From assembly GCA_033964015.1 (NCBI GenBank), contig CM066920.1, positions 8,895,912 through 8,959,911 on the forward strand: a DNA stretch of 64,000 nt. Reading direction: 5' to 3'. A model generated the notes under the pieces. The model did no database searches, had not been told where the DNA came from, and saw nothing but the letters and a program-made list of their open reading frames with translations. Source of the DNA: Scolanthus callimorphus (Eukaryota; Cnidaria; Anthozoa; Actiniaria; Edwardsiidae). The translations under genes were made by a program, and so were the position numbers. Below are positions 1 through 11,122 of the stretch, piece after piece; the first letter of the stretch is position 1, and each line of letters opens with the position of its first letter.

Positions 1-48
1 GTAAGGCAGAGAAACAGAAGAACAGTCAGGCAGACGAACAGATATATA
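1..48. repeat. edge of 16-bp minisatellite (unit A)
   Basis: The first bases carry copies of the same CAGGCAGACGAACAGT-type repeat that forms the large array at about 15,005-15,390. In unit B the array lies in the receptor intron between the membrane exon and the death-domain exon. Here it lies in the same relative place, left of the membrane exon of receptor copy A, so the array is probably part of the duplicated unit and continues outside the window. Confidence 0.7.
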
Positions 49-389
49 AAACATGACAAAATGATAGATTGGTTTTCATCGGACATTGCACGGCCCACAA
101 TGGACCTTTTCCTCACTCTTTCTCGCTGCTGGTTAGCAAATTTGAAAGGAAAGCTCTTCTGGGGAATTATGCTGGCAATAATTTATTCCATTTTTGGAGC
201 TTTTGTTTGGGAATTTTTTACTCGTTATGTGTTAGTCTCTTTTTCACTGCTGACAAAATTTTGCGATAAATCTCCAGGCAAAAAGGAACAGGTAAAATTT
301 TGCCAGCAGTTAAAAATAACCAATATAGGGAGTACCCCCCGGGCCTGTATCTTTGCTCGACGTAATTAGAAATGGCCACATACACCTAC

Positions 390-1272
390 CAACAGTCGAG
401 TACTGCACTGTTTGCAGTGGATGTTGATGCGGTTCGTTTGGGGCTTCTTTCTGAACCAACCGAAGTATACTGCCGCTAACCAACAAAGACGAGTACGAGT
501 ACGAGCACACCGACTACCACGTACAACACGACAATGCGAACCCCTGACGAAGAAGGCATCTCCTTCGTCTTCCTTGCGAGATTACGCTGTTTTTTTCTTG
601 GGCGAGGGGTCGTGTGTGGGAATGGTATAGGAGATGGGCGAACGGTAGGGGTGATGACGCTACTCGTGACTGTAACATTGTCAGATGGCGTGACTACTGC
701 ACTCTGCGTGACGTTCATTTCATCAAATGCTAGCGTGACGTTCGCTATAATCGAGGGCGATGACGTTGCTGATGAAATGGCAGAGGATGCTGGCTTTGAT
801 GTTTTTACAGTCGGGGTGAGTGTCATCGGGCAGCCTAAGGGTCTGACTTTACACAATCCTAACACAGCGCAGCCAGGCACGGATATATCTTTGCCATCTT
901 GACAGCACGATACGCATTTATGACAGTCAAACACCACAGGTTCCTTGTAAAAACCCCGCTTGCAATTCCTACTACACTTAGCATTCTCGCTAGAGGTGCA
1001 GTTCCTGATGACAATCCTTCCCTCGGAACACTTGGTACAGTCCATACAAGGTTTAGTGTCAAACCCCTCAGAGTACTTTCCCTCGGGGCAATAGCGACAT
1101 TCTGCATTCGCGCCCACTTTAACCTTGCTTCCGCAAGGAATCGAATACTCGTGTCCCGGCGGACAGGGGGGACACACCTGGCATGCCACATTTTGCCATT
1201 CTCCACCCACGTGATCTGTGTATTTGAGCAACGAATAGCGGGAATGTCTTTTGGGGCGGTGGATACTGTAAC
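390..1272 (-). pseudogene. receptor copy A, ectodomain and membrane exon
   Basis: This is the best preserved part of copy A. The frame read from the splice acceptor (VTVSTAPKDIPAIRCSN...) runs out at the 1-nt deletion at 1,191-1,194. The cysteine-rich frame continues from there to about 476. The residues VTVSTA resemble a signal-peptidase cleavage region if joined to the MAAAAV exon. Cysteine spacing matches copy B almost exactly. Confidence 0.7.
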
Positions 1273-1301
1273 CTGAAAAAGAGGCCCAAGAGGTGATTAA
1301 G

Positions 1302-1410
1302 AAATGTCCTCTGTGTTTCCGTGGTAAGTCCTCTTATATACCACGGAATGACGTAATAAAGTGGTCAAAATGTTGTGCGCCGAGTGGGTCCGCAGTACAT
1401 TTTGACCAGC
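1302..1410. repeat. partial copy of the 1,984-2,146 inverted-repeat element
   Basis: The segment starting GAAATGTCCTCTG, with TTCCGTGGTAAGTCC and then CCACGGAATGACGTAAT, resembles the left end and interior of the complete element at 1,984-2,146. The opposite terminal repeat is not present, so this is a truncated relic within the first intron of receptor copy A. Confidence 0.6.
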
Positions 1411-1983
1411 AGGATCAGTTGAGGAATGAGATCGCGTAATACGATTTTGTTCCGGAACTAATCCTGCTGCCAACGAGAAGGCGCTAAATTCACCATCCAA
1501 TGATAGGAGGCCCCGAAGCTCCGCCTTGGGACTGACGTTTTCGATTGATAGAACTGAGAATCCTAGTGAGTGTCCCCAGGGTGAAGTTTCAGCAAAAAAA
1601 CAGAGCAAGACTAGAATCACTGAGGCAAAACGAACTACCATTGAAAGAACCAAAATACGACTTCAAACTTGATTCGAAAACACGGAAACTTCACCCTGGG
1701 ACCAGGGTAGCTATACACTAACACACTGCTGCGTTTCAGGTCCATTATGGTTTGCAAGCAACGTTAATTGAACCAAACAATAAAAAAAAAACATTAAATG
1801 TTACAACTTTGGCTTAAAATAATAATATATATAGAGGATATTTCACGGTGGCGTGAAGATACGAGTTTTATTTTCTATATATTATCTCTTAAGTATTGTT
1901 GGCTGAACAGTTTTCAAGTTACCTCAAAGTTTGTACGAAACTCGGCAGGTTTGCGTTGCAAACGCAAATATATAATATTCAAT

Positions 1984-2146
1984 AAATGTCCTCTGATTTT
2001 CCGTGGTATGTCCTCTAATGTACCACGGAATGACGAATGACAAATGACACGGAATGACGCCTCGTGAGTCCACAATATTTTGACCATTTCATTACGTCAT
2101 TACGTGGTATATAAAAGGACATACCACGGAAAATCAGAGGGCATTT
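1984..2146. mobile_element. short inverted-repeat element (MITE), 163 bp
   Basis: The terminal inverted repeats at 1,984-2,014 and 2,116-2,146 are 31 bp long with one mismatch and begin AAATGTCCTCTGATTTTCC. There is no coding capacity. The flanks show no clear duplication by eye, so the superfamily is not assigned. Confidence 0.85.
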
Positions 2147-3003
2147 GTTTTATACCACAACAAAAAGGCAAAAAATAATAATAATACAAAAACAGCGCGC
2201 GCGTAGCCAAATGGTGTTTCATTGGTTCTTTTTGGCGCGCGCGCTGATGATGGCGCGTTCCGTGGTATATACTTTTATGTACCCATGGCTGAGAGCCAAT
2301 CAGAATTCGAGAAACGCGCGCGTTGTGGTATAAAGTAATTATATGATAGTAGTATCTAACTGTTTATTGACCCTGAAGGGGAATACTATTTTTAGCATTC
2401 ATCAAATCAGTTGGATACAATAATAGGAAATTATGCATAGTTGCCGTTTGCGATTGACACCGAATCGAGCTTGCGCGACGAAAGACAGTGAATATTTTGG
2501 ATATTACGAGTTTCAGCAGCCAATTATAGCGCGCGAAATTGCCTTGTTTATTTTCATGTGGGAATGTCACTGAGGGCACTTCACATCCAAGGAAGTCACA
2601 CAGTGGCTTCCATCCCTCGAGAACGTTGAACACTAAAAGCTGATCCCGGGGCACTTTAGCTTCTACTCTTCGTCTATGCATATGCAAGTGTTTCACGTGT
2701 ATTTGAGCAGCTTCTGGGTTTGTGCTGCCCAACCCCGCATCCATGGCTGCAAATGACACCGCGTAAGCTTTCGCAAAGTCGGAGACAGCCATCTCATAAG
2801 AGCCATTTTGGGAGTTCTCGCCTGCTGCTCGATTTCCAAGAGTTGATGCTTATAACTCTTCGCCCACGGTATCTCATCACGCGTCATGAGAACCACTTTA
2901 GCATCCGGAAAAACCGCGAGAATTTCCTCGAAGAAGAGGCTTGCAGGGATGTCAGTGAGCGAGTCGATATCTTTGAACATTTCTTTGAAGTCTGGTATTT
3001 TGC

Positions 3004-3266
3004 CATTCGCCTTTGTCACGCGCCGCCATTTTGTTTCCAGAATGACCCGGCAAAGCAGAAAAAACAGTGATCCAATCAACTTTTGGTTCTTAAACAAATA
3101 AGGAGTACTTTTTGGTAGCTTGGTCAACTTTTGTACCCCAAATCCCAGCATGAGGCTTCGCTTTTCAACATGAGCAAACCCCGTGCCCTGCTTGGCCTCG
3201 TTTCCATGCTGAATAAATCGGCTGCAAATAAAATCCAAGATGGCGCTTGTGTGACAAAGGCGAATG
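3004..3266. mobile_element. MITE inserted in sulfotransferase copy A
   Basis: The ends are inverted repeats starting CATTCGCCTTTGTCAC and finishing GTGACAAAGGCGAATG, followed inward by GCGCC-ATTTTG/AAGATGGCGC. Copy B has an uninterrupted TTTGCCATGGAAG at 19,311-19,323, which is a paralogous empty site and proves insertion after the duplication. The duplication of target bases is only AT or ambiguous. A second family member, itself interrupted, lies at 36,275-36,950. Confidence 0.88.
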
Positions 3267-3346
3267 GAAGATCAACTCAAACCATTCATCAGTAAACCAA
3301 GAGAGTTGTGAGAAGGTCGCAGTTTTATACCCGAGGATTTCCAAAG

Positions 3347-3565
3347 TAGTCCAGTAAATGAAAAAATATTTTTACTAAATTTTTACAAAAATGATAACAA
3401 AGGTTTCTCACCAGGAACATGTTTACTAGTGGCCCGTTATTGCGGCCATGGGAGGATTCGGGTGGACTTTTTCTTGTGTACTAACGGAACACTAGTAAAC
3501 ATGTTCCTGGTGAGAAACCTTTGTTATCATTTTTGTCCAACCTTTCCATTCATTTACTGGACTTA
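3347..3565. mobile_element. foldback element inserted in sulfotransferase copy A
   Basis: The ends are TAGTCCAGTAAATG and CATTTACTGGACTTA. Inside is a longer inverted repeat (about 3,392-3,430 against 3,492-3,530) around a short centre. AAG flanks both sides (3,344-3,346 and 3,566-3,568). Copy B at about 19,395-19,410 reads TCCAAAGCC without the insert, so it is an empty site and a 3-bp (possibly 4-bp) target duplication is supported. Confidence 0.87.
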
Positions 3566-3629
3566 AAGCCTTAGCCATGCTTTTGGTTCCCGTTTTAGGC
3601 AGTCCGACGCATAAAACTTTCATTATAAC

Positions 3630-6340
3630 TCCCCAGAATCCGGAGAATCGTACCCAGTCGTTACTTGTGTTTTTGTCTGGTATGTTTTTGTGTCACTGGG
3701 CTGTTACCGATATTGCGTTGCTTGCTTCTTTCGTCCACAAGCCTTTGCGCGCCTCGCTACTCGTCCCACAATCCTTTGCGCGCCAATACAGCGACTGGGA
3801 TGAGTCTGATTGCGCGCTTCGATGATTTTCCGTCTTCATGGCCCAAGCGCGAAGCCGATCCATAACTTATAAACCCATACTTGGCTCCGATATATCGGCG
3901 ATATTTTTGTAATCTGAACATTCGTGGACTATCTGAACAGCATTCACCCTACCATTAAATTCAACAGCTCACAATTCTTATGATTGCGTACCTTTCCTTG
4001 ACGTTAATAATGGCTCAATTTAGCCTGCGTAGCAAGCGTTTCGGTGTAGTTTTAGGGTCGGAGAAAAAGCTTCGAGAAAAGTACGAGAGTCACGAGAGAT
4101 TTTCGATGATGTGAATCGAATACATTTAACAATTATTCCTCGAGTCATAGCCCATGAGGCCGAAAAAATCACACTACGTAGGTCAATTTGTATAGTCAAA
4201 AAAATGTTTTTGTTCTGGTCATTTGCCATTTTCTGGCTTTCAAATGCGACACTTTTCGCTACTAGTAGGCTATAACTTATAGCCTACTAGTTGCTCAACC
4301 AATCAGAATGCAGCATTGATAATAGACCACTAGTGTGATTTGACTAATTAAAGATATTGTTTTTAAGGATCAACTTGGTTTGCTTAGTTAGGTTTGCTTG
4401 GTTAGCTACAAAGATGTAAATTTTCGACGCTTTGAAGTGGATTTTTTTAGGAAGGGTAGGTAATTCAGGGTAGATTTTGGCGAATTGCTGGTCAGCTCGG
4501 CCCAGTGCTCGCGCATCCTCACGGTTCATCTCCGAGCACAGGAAGCCCACCCAGAACGCCAGAGGGACTCGGCACTGTATCGATTCGCCAACAATGTTTA
4601 TGAGATACCTTGCGCAACGACAAACATTGTTTTTGATCATTCTAATGGTTATAAAATTACACTATTTTTCTACCTGAAGTGTTCAGGAAGCCAAGCCCTT
4701 CCTAAGTCGAGGAGAAAGGAAAAGACAATAACAAAACTGTCGCAATTATATAAATGTAACCAAAACTAGCAGTTGTTGAAACGCGCGCGCGTATTGATCC
4801 GATACTGCGTACACACTGCAATAAGTATTAAATTTCCATACATGTTTAATTTTGATCCAATAAAGAAAATACGTGTAGAAGTTATTCGCTAGTTAAGACA
4901 AGTTATTTTAGAGATTCGAGCAATGGTTGGCCAAAAATATTGTTACTAAAAAGTTTGATACCTATTGCCTTTATTTTGGTGTGATTATGAAGGTTCCCAT
5001 GAAAGGAATAAGCAGTGGTAGTTCCGCCAAAAAATTCTCATGGAGACTCGAGAAACTGAATTTCAAAGTTTTCTAAAATAATACTGGAATGTATATAGGA
5101 TAGCCATTGGCAAATATTTTTCATACAAATGCAACATTTCTGTGAACTTTGACTTCTATTTCCTCAGGTTCCACGAGAAATGTTTGGCGCGACGACAACA
5201 GCTTATCACTTATATTCATACCTTTCAAAAAACACCAAAACCAAATCAAAGGATTTGTTACTTTTTTATGAACAACAACAACCAAAGGTTGAGATTTATG
5301 TTAAACGCCGTGGAAAAATGGTGTTTTGCTGGCGTTTCGAGCGTTAGCCCTTCGTCGGAGTTTCGAGCGTTTTTTTTCAGGCTAATTTGACCGGACTATT
5401 GTTGTTGTTCATGTTCACGTCTCCGCCGACGCAGACCACTAGTTCCCGTAAAACTAGTCATACCACTGTACTTTTTTAGTAACAAGATTTCTGACCGCTT
5501 CGTGTTCAAATTGCTCGAAGTTCTAAAACAACCTGTCTTAATAGCTTTTCTTTGGTATAATCGCCAATATCAGAAAAACGTTTTCAACTCTATATTAAGT
5601 GGCCTGATACTGGTCTTCTTCCCCTTGCTTTTGTTCCGGCTTTGTTGCATTGTCGAACTAAGCTCGCTCCCTTAATTGTTTTTCATATCCCAGGACAAAC
5701 TCCTATTTCTATTTCTGATAGCGATTCTAGTGGACAGAAAGTATATTTCAATCTATAACGTTATACTACGTTATAGGCGTTCAGATGTGCTTTGGCAAAA
5801 CGTGTTGATGACTCATTTGACCTTTACTCTCGTTTCCGTTGTATCTCTTCTAGAATGTTAGTATTGCACAAATTATGTTGTTGAAATATAAAGATATTTT
5901 CATGATATGCGTTTGGAAACAAAATCAGCTTTGAAATGATAAAATAGCTACTAAAACCATTTGGTTGGAGCGAGGAAAAGAAGGCACTATTTGATAAAGT
6001 GCCGTCTCAACTTTGATCTATAGGCATGTAGACGAAATGCATTTTTCAATGACGTGTTTTAGTGACGACGAACTTCATGATGCTCTTTTTAATGACTCTT
6101 AACGTTTGCTAATAACGTCAATAAGTTGGTTTAACATCAAGGATTGATGGTTTATCCTCTGCAAGATCAACCAGGAAGGAAATTATCGAAAATAAGGGGT
6201 TGTGTTATCGAGACGAGTTTGACCATGCGGGTTGAATAGCGTCGAAATAGCGCTAACCAACTGACTGAACTCAGTCACTGTTTACGAACTGTTTCATTGA
6301 GAATTCAAACTTTCAGTCTAGAGGGGAAGTTTAATAAGGC
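3630..6340. other. non-coding part of unit A, repeats
   Basis: No convincing gene. The stretch holds part of a GCGCGCC-rich repeat (3,735-3,800, also at 13,715-13,800), an element related to 31,800-32,360 at about 4,120-4,350 (TATAGCCTACTAG, CACTAGTGTGATTTGACTAA), a GCGCGCGC run near 4,780, and an AGTCCGGTCAAATTAGC-type end at about 5,375-5,395. From about 4,620 to 6,340 many segments align to 21,350-23,320 of unit B, so this is the duplicated first intron of the receptor gene. Confidence 0.6.
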
Positions 6341-6347
6341 GACTTAC

Positions 6348-6401
6348 CGTATGGAGCAGGTTTGCTGTGAACACGACAAGCCCCACCGCAGCAGCAGCCA
6401 T
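6348..6401 (-). CDS. candidate signal-peptide exon of receptor copy A
   Basis: Eighteen codons from ATG (6,399-6,401) encode MAAAAVGLVVFTANLLHT and end in phase 0 at a GTAAG donor. The counterpart in unit B (23,323-23,370) encodes MAAVAGLVFTASLFNT. Both precede, in phase 0, an ectodomain exon starting VTVS(S/T)A, which together would make a normal cleavable signal peptide. The join across about 5 kb is inferred, not proven. Confidence 0.5.
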
Positions 6402-6492
6402 TTGCCCCATTTGCCGGATGTAGTCCGTAGTCCGTAGTTCTGAGTGTTTTTCTGGCGATTTAAGTCGAACGAAACCTTTAAAAGGATACGAG

Positions 6493-6827
6493 TGTTGCGT
6501 TTAGCCCCATAGCCATAGTAGTTACACAAGATAGCATACAAGAACTTGACAGGATATTCACATATATAACAACAACAACAACAACTGATTTATTTCATAT
6601 AGCTCAATCATATTTATATACAAGTTTCTAGGCGTATCAAGAATGGAATTCACGTACGATTATTTAGAGTTACATTCTTTTGGTTCCGGCAAGTCCTACA
6701 TAGGAAATTACATACAGGTATCATAATAATTGTGATAGCACTAATCTATCTAATCTAAAGTGGTGAATCATGACTTAGATAGAGTAATCAGATAATGGAT
6801 ACGTAATATCAGGCACGTATTCTAACA
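6493..6827 (-). repeat. copia 3' LTR
   Basis: 335 bp, TG...CA ends in either reading (TGTTGCG... to ...CTAACA on the plus strand). It includes an (AAC)n run and matches the other LTR without a visible difference. Confidence 0.93.
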
Positions 6828-6866
6828 CCCCACTTGCTCTGATGTTACGAACCTTCAACAAAAAAA

Positions 6867-9800
6867 TTAATTTCCCATTATAAAAGTTTTGAACTTTTCC
6901 AGCTTAGCTTTTGTGGCTGGTTTTGTAAAAATGTCTGCTACATTGTCCTCAGTTGGGACATACTGAACTTTTACATTTCCACTTTGAATTTCTGATCTGA
7001 TAAAGTGGTATTTGATGTCAATGTGCTTCGATCTTTGATGGTTAACTGGGTTCTTAGCTAGATTAATTGCTCCCTGATTGTCGACATGAATCGTTACTTC
7101 TTCAACCATAATACTCATGTCAGTACATAGCTGTTTCAAAAATTTAGCTTCTTGTGCAGCATTAGCTAATGAAATGTATTCAGCTTCACAAGTAGATAAA
7201 GCTACAGTTTGCTGCTTGCGGCTTTTCCATGAAATTAACGGTCCATTCTCAGTCAATTGAAAATTATATCCAGTTATGCTGCGTCTATCTTTCACAGATG
7301 CTCCCCAGTCCGAATCACACGAGCCTGTAAGTATCAAGGCTGATTCCGATTTGCCAAATTTAAGGCCTTGTTCCCGTGAGCCTTTGAGATATCTCAGTAC
7401 ATGTTTTGCCATACTGAGATCTGACTGAGTTGGTTTTGCCATATTCTGTGAAAGTTTAGTCACAGTGTAACACAAATCAGGTCTAGTACCTGTCATTACA
7501 TATATTAAACTCCCCACAATTGCTCTATACAATCTCGGATCATCCAATTCGCGCGCTTCTTCGTCGTTACTCTTTCTGCTCCTAGAGCGCACGGCGTTGC
7601 CTTTGGTTTGCAATCTGACATTTCAAATTTCGAGAGGATTTTATCTATGTATTGTGTCTGGCTCATCTCGATTGAATCTTTGTTGCATTTGAAATTTGTT
7701 CCCAAAAACCACGAAAGTTTGTCAAGATCTTTCATTTTGAACTTTCTGCACAGAGCCTCTTTAACGCTTTCCAACAAAGTTAAAGTAGTTGCAGAAATTA
7801 TGATATCATCTACCCAGATGATCAAAATAATCAATCCATTTTCCTCTGAATTTCTAGTGTACACGCATGGGTCTGCGAGCGATTGAGAAAAGTTTTCACT
7901 TTGCAAATAGTTATGCAGCATGTTGTTCCAATTTCTCCCGCTTTGTTTCAAACCATACAGAGACTTCTTTAACTTACAAACTAGTTTTTCTCCGTTTTCT
8001 CCGCGCTTCTCAAAGCCTTCCGGTTGTTCCATATAAATTTCGCAGTCAATTGGCGCATTTAGATAAGCTGTCTTAACGTCCATTTGATGAGTAATCATGT
8101 CATTCTGCACTGCTGTTTGCATAAGCATTCGTACTGAACTCATGCGAGCAGTAGGCGCAAACGTTTCCTGATAGTCTATGTCTGCGATTTGTGAATAGCC
8201 TTTAGCTACGTAGCGTGCTTTATGTGTCTCTTCTCTATTAGGTCCCGTTTTCACGGCAAAAACCCATTTTCCCCCCACTATCTGTCTACCCTCGGGTGGC
8301 GTGACTAACTCGAACGTGTCATTGTCAATTAGAGCTGTCATTTCGTCATTCATGGCCTTTTGCCATTTTGGCATCTCTTTTGAAATCAAAGCATCGTCAT
8401 AAGTGGTCGGGATGTTCGCGACTCGATAACAGTAGTCTACAGTGTTGCTAACTTCGTCTAAGTCACTGTTCATTGCATATTCGTCAAAACGCTTAGGTTT
8501 GTTGCGAATTCGTCCGGGATAACGACGTTCTAGTTCGTTTTCAGTACTCTCAGACTCCGTCACGTCCTCCTCTTCTGTTGTTTGTTCTGTTACGTCAGTG
8601 TCAACAGTTGTAGGTGGGGTCGGTAACACACTCTCGTCTTCGTCTATCTTAGGCACGTAAACTTTGTTTTGTTCAAGAAATTTTACGCATCGCGCTCTTT
8701 CTACAACGTTTCTCTCCGGGTAATAAACAAGGTATGCCGGACTATCTCGGTCATAACCTACGAAAGTGCCTTTCTTACTGCGCGCTTCTAATTTCTTCGC
8801 GTTCTGAACATAGGCATAACACGTAGAGCCAAAAACATGCATCCTACTCACATCCGGTTTCTTTCCGATAAGGGCCTCATAAGGCGTTTTACCTAATCGC
8901 GCGTTAAAACAACGATTACGAATGTATGCGGCTGTCATTACTGCGTACGTCCACAATTCCTTAGGTAATTCAGACTCTAGCAAAAGACATCTCGCCATTT
9001 CAAACAGGCTTCGCCACATCCTTTCTGCAGTACCATTCTGGTGCGGAGAATGCGGCGCACTTGTCTCGCGCTTAATGCGATTTTTGCGAAGTAAAGACTG
9101 AAACTGTTTACTTGTAAATTCACCCCCGCCATCCGATCTAATGCGCTTTGGCTTACCAAATGGAGCGATGTCAGCAAGAAACTTCTGCGTCGCTTCTAGA
9201 GTATCACTTTTCTGTTTCAGAAAATACACCATGTTAATACCGGTAAAATCATCTACAAAACACAAAGCATATCGGAAACCTCCCTTTGCTACGGGATCTA
9301 TCGGGCCGGCCAAATCGCAATGCACAAAATCTAAAGGTGCTTTAGCCCTATCATCTGGCTTACGGCTCCGAGTTTCGCACATTTTGCCTTGCGTACAAAT
9401 AGCGCAATCGAGCTGTTCATCATTCGCAATTTTCATGCCTTCAACAACGTTTTCCAATTTGCGTAAATTTTGAAAATTACAATGACCCATAATTTGGTGC
9501 CACTGCATTAAAGAACTCGCATTATTGTTTGAAGATGAAATGCTGTTTAGGTAATACAAACGGCCTTTCTGCTCGACCTCAAACATTGTGCCATCTGGTG
9601 CTTTAAAATACTTTGCGTCCTTATTAAGACTGACACTCGCGCCCTTTGCAATGGCAGCAGAAACTGAAAAAATGTTTTGGTTGTATGACGGAATGTACAG
9701 AGCATTGTTGAGAATAACATCTTGTAAATTTCCATTTACATCGAAAAGCTTTACTTTGGCATTCCCTTTTCCCAAAACTACATTGGCCTTACTTCCATCT

Positions 9801-10758
9801 GCCAATTCAATGTAATGACCATTTGCGTCAAAATTTTCATCAAAACTCACAAATTTTTCCCGCTCTGTTACAATGTGGCTCGTAGCACCACTATCTAGTA
9901 AGAGATTAGTGACTTTCTTACCATTCCTATTTGTTATCTGTTCTTCACTAAAAGTAAAGGCGAAATCATGTTCGTCCTCCTCGGCACTCTTCTTTGCGGA
10001 GTCGCCTGATCTCTGTTGCCCTTGTGACTGACCTTGGGGCTTCCTGCTGCGACAGTCTCTTGTGTTGTGTGATACAGTCCTACACTTTGCACACCATTTG
10101 CTAGACTCCTTGCTGTAGCAGTCAATACTTTTGTGGCCTTTTCTTCCACATTTGTAGCAGTTTCCCTGGAATTTTTGCTTTAAAGTCATGACGCTTTCCT
10201 CGTCATTTCCAGGGGTCCTTCGGCAGCTTTTCTCCGTCTCCTCATAGTTTCGGAGAGCTGTTTTAAACTCGCTGAAGGTCATCGGTTTGTCCTTCTGCGC
10301 TGCCACCGTCGCGAAGGTTTTGTAGCCATCTGGCAGGCCTTTTAGAGCCATGGCTACCAGTAGCCCATCGCTTATTATTTCTTCGGCGGCTTTCAGGGCG
10401 GTAGATGCTTTCTCCGCTCGGAGGATGTAGTCCGTTGTAGACTCGCCATCCTTCATCGTCAGGGAAGTCAACTCAGTATATAGGGCAATTACTCTTGGCT
10501 TCCCCTTGCCCTGGTAGTGCTCTCGCAAGACACCTAGGGCTTTCCTGCCGTCGTTATTGGCCTCTCGTATCACGAGAGCCAAACTTCTGTCGTCCAAGCA
10601 CTGGACCAACTCCGCGAACGCATTTGCGTTCTTTTCTTCGTCAGGGGCCGTGGTTTCTCCTTCTTTGGTATAACCACATCGTACAGCTTCTGGAGGCGCA
10701 TGTAGCCAAGGAACTTTACTTCCCAGAGCTCGTACTTGCTTTCGTCTCCACTGAACAT
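6867..10758 (-). pseudogene. copia gag-pol polyprotein with two 1-nt frameshifts
   Basis: The likely start is the ATG at 10,756-10,758 (MFSGDESKYELWEVKFLGY). Gag ends with a zinc knuckle CYKCGRKGHKSIDC. The protease has LLLDSGATSHIV. The integrase has an HHCC region (WHQIMGH...CAIC) and the D, D, E residues in DFVHCDLAGP, IRSDGGGEF and HQNGTAERM. Reverse transcriptase shows MDVKTAYLNAPI, KSLYGLKQSGRNW and IIWVDDII, a WVDD form of YVDD. RNase H shows STCEAEYISL and ends at the stop at 6,867. The gag frame shifts near 10,654-10,656 and the RT/RNase H frame near 7,573-7,575; in both the reading fits loss of one A from a run of four. The intact order gag-PR-IN-RT-RH is typical copia. It encodes cytoplasmic particle and integration functions only; no envelope is present. 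Confidence 0.93.
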
Positions 10759-10782
10759 GAGCGTCCTCCTGGGCCCATAACC
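10758..10782 (-). other. copia primer binding site
   Basis: Immediately after the 5' LTR the minus strand reads GGTTATGGGCCCAG. This is complementary to the anticodon arm of initiator methionine tRNA, the half-tRNA primer used by Drosophila copia, rather than to a tRNA 3' end. Confidence 0.85.
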
Positions 10783-11117
10783 TGTTGCGTTTAGCCCCAT
10801 AGCCATAGTAGTTACACAAGATAGCATACAAGAACTTGACAGGATATTCACATATATAACAACAACAACAACAACTGATTTATTTCATATAGCTCAATCA
10901 TATTTATATACAAGTTTCTAGGCGTATCAAGAATGGAATTCACGTACGATTATTTAGAGTTACATTCTTTTGGTTCCGGCAAGTCCTACATAGGAAATTA
11001 CATACAGGTATCATAATAATTGTGATAGCACTAATCTATCTAATCTAAAGTGGTGAATCATGACTTAGATAGAGTAATCAGATAATGGATACGTAATATC
11101 AGGCACGTATTCTAACA
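10783..11117 (-). repeat. copia 5' LTR
   Basis: 335 bp, identical by eye to 6,493-6,827. Followed on the plus strand by the ACGAG target duplication. In element orientation it carries the promoter. Confidence 0.93.
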
Positions 11118-11122
11118 ACGAG

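Larger units (their letters stand above)
2540..3623 (-). pseudogene. sulfotransferase-like gene, copy A, broken
   Basis: Homologous to copy B at 18,720-19,457. It starts at the ATG at 3,621-3,623 (MKVLCVGLPKTGTKSM, a PAPS 5'-phosphosulfate loop of the GLPKTGT type). The rest includes FPDAKVVLMTRDEIPWAKSY, resembling the 3'-phosphate binding motif, and LLVFNVLEGWKPLCDFLG near the C-terminus. Damage: an inverted-repeat element at 3,347-3,565 splits the N-terminal region, another at 3,004-3,266 interrupts the codons around FHGKIPDFKE, a 1-nt deletion lies at about 2,771 (TTT where copy B has TTTT), and the C-terminal membrane tail of copy B is absent because the homology stops at about 2,540. 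The family is the P-loop sulfotransferases often called Sulfotransfer_4; substrate unknown. It lies inside the receptor copy A intron on the same strand. Confidence 0.8.
390..6401 (-). pseudogene. TNF-receptor-like gene, copy A, frameshifted
   Basis: Paralogue of the receptor at 14,608-23,370. Visible parts are a first coding exon at 6,348-6,401 (18 codons, starting MAAAAVGLVVFTANLLHT, phase 0) and the ectodomain plus membrane exon at 390-1,272, with the acceptor after 1,272 and a conserved GTAGG donor below 390. The exon encodes cysteine-rich repeats (CPPCPPGHEYSIPCG, CMDCTKCSEG), a Ser/Thr/Pro-rich stalk with NVT sites and a hydrophobic segment. Two breaks are seen by comparison with copy B: an A-run of five reduced to four at 1,191-1,194, and a 4-nt length difference near 460-480 that puts a stop after the membrane segment although the downstream QTVQYSTVG stretch survives in another frame. 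The death-domain exon would lie left of position 1. The intron contains a sulfotransferase-like pseudogene. It could still be functional if the 1-nt gap is a sequencing error, but the second shift makes that less likely. Confidence 0.65.
6488..11122 (-). mobile_element. Ty1/copia LTR retrotransposon, near complete
   Basis: The element spans 6,493-11,117 between two 335-bp LTRs and is flanked by the 5-bp target duplication ACGAG (6,488-6,492 and 11,118-11,122). It lies in minus orientation: the 5' LTR is at 10,783-11,117, then a primer binding site, a gag-pol frame on the minus strand, a purine tract (GCAAGTGGGG) and the 3' LTR at 6,493-6,827. The two LTRs look identical line by line, so insertion is recent. 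It lies just upstream of the MAAAAV exon of receptor copy A; unit B has no element at the matching place (about 23,460). Two 1-nt frameshifts interrupt the polyprotein. Confidence 0.95.

Noticed and set aside
61..369. 102-codon plus-strand frame with hydrophobic stretches
   Set aside because: It lies in the receptor copy A intron, antisense to it, with inverted-repeat sequence and no homologue in unit B.
1297..1641. MVVRFASVILVLLCFFAETS, a signal-peptide-like start upstream of receptor copy A
   Set aside because: No donor in the right phase is visible and unit B has no counterpart; the MAAAAV/MAAVAG exon pair fits better.
4344..4640. Minus-strand frame with GFLCSEMNREDARALGRA, similar to 30,490-30,600 inside the transporter
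   Set aside because: The similarity is at DNA level, no frame is shared cleanly, and inverted GGGATTCCTGTGG-like ends at 30,449 and 30,537 suggest a dispersed repeat.
4674..4701. Possible 28-nt mini-exon (GAAGGGCTTGGCTTCCTG), counterpart at 21,664-21,692
   Set aside because: The two copies differ in length by one base and would be in different frames, so a coding role is not supported.
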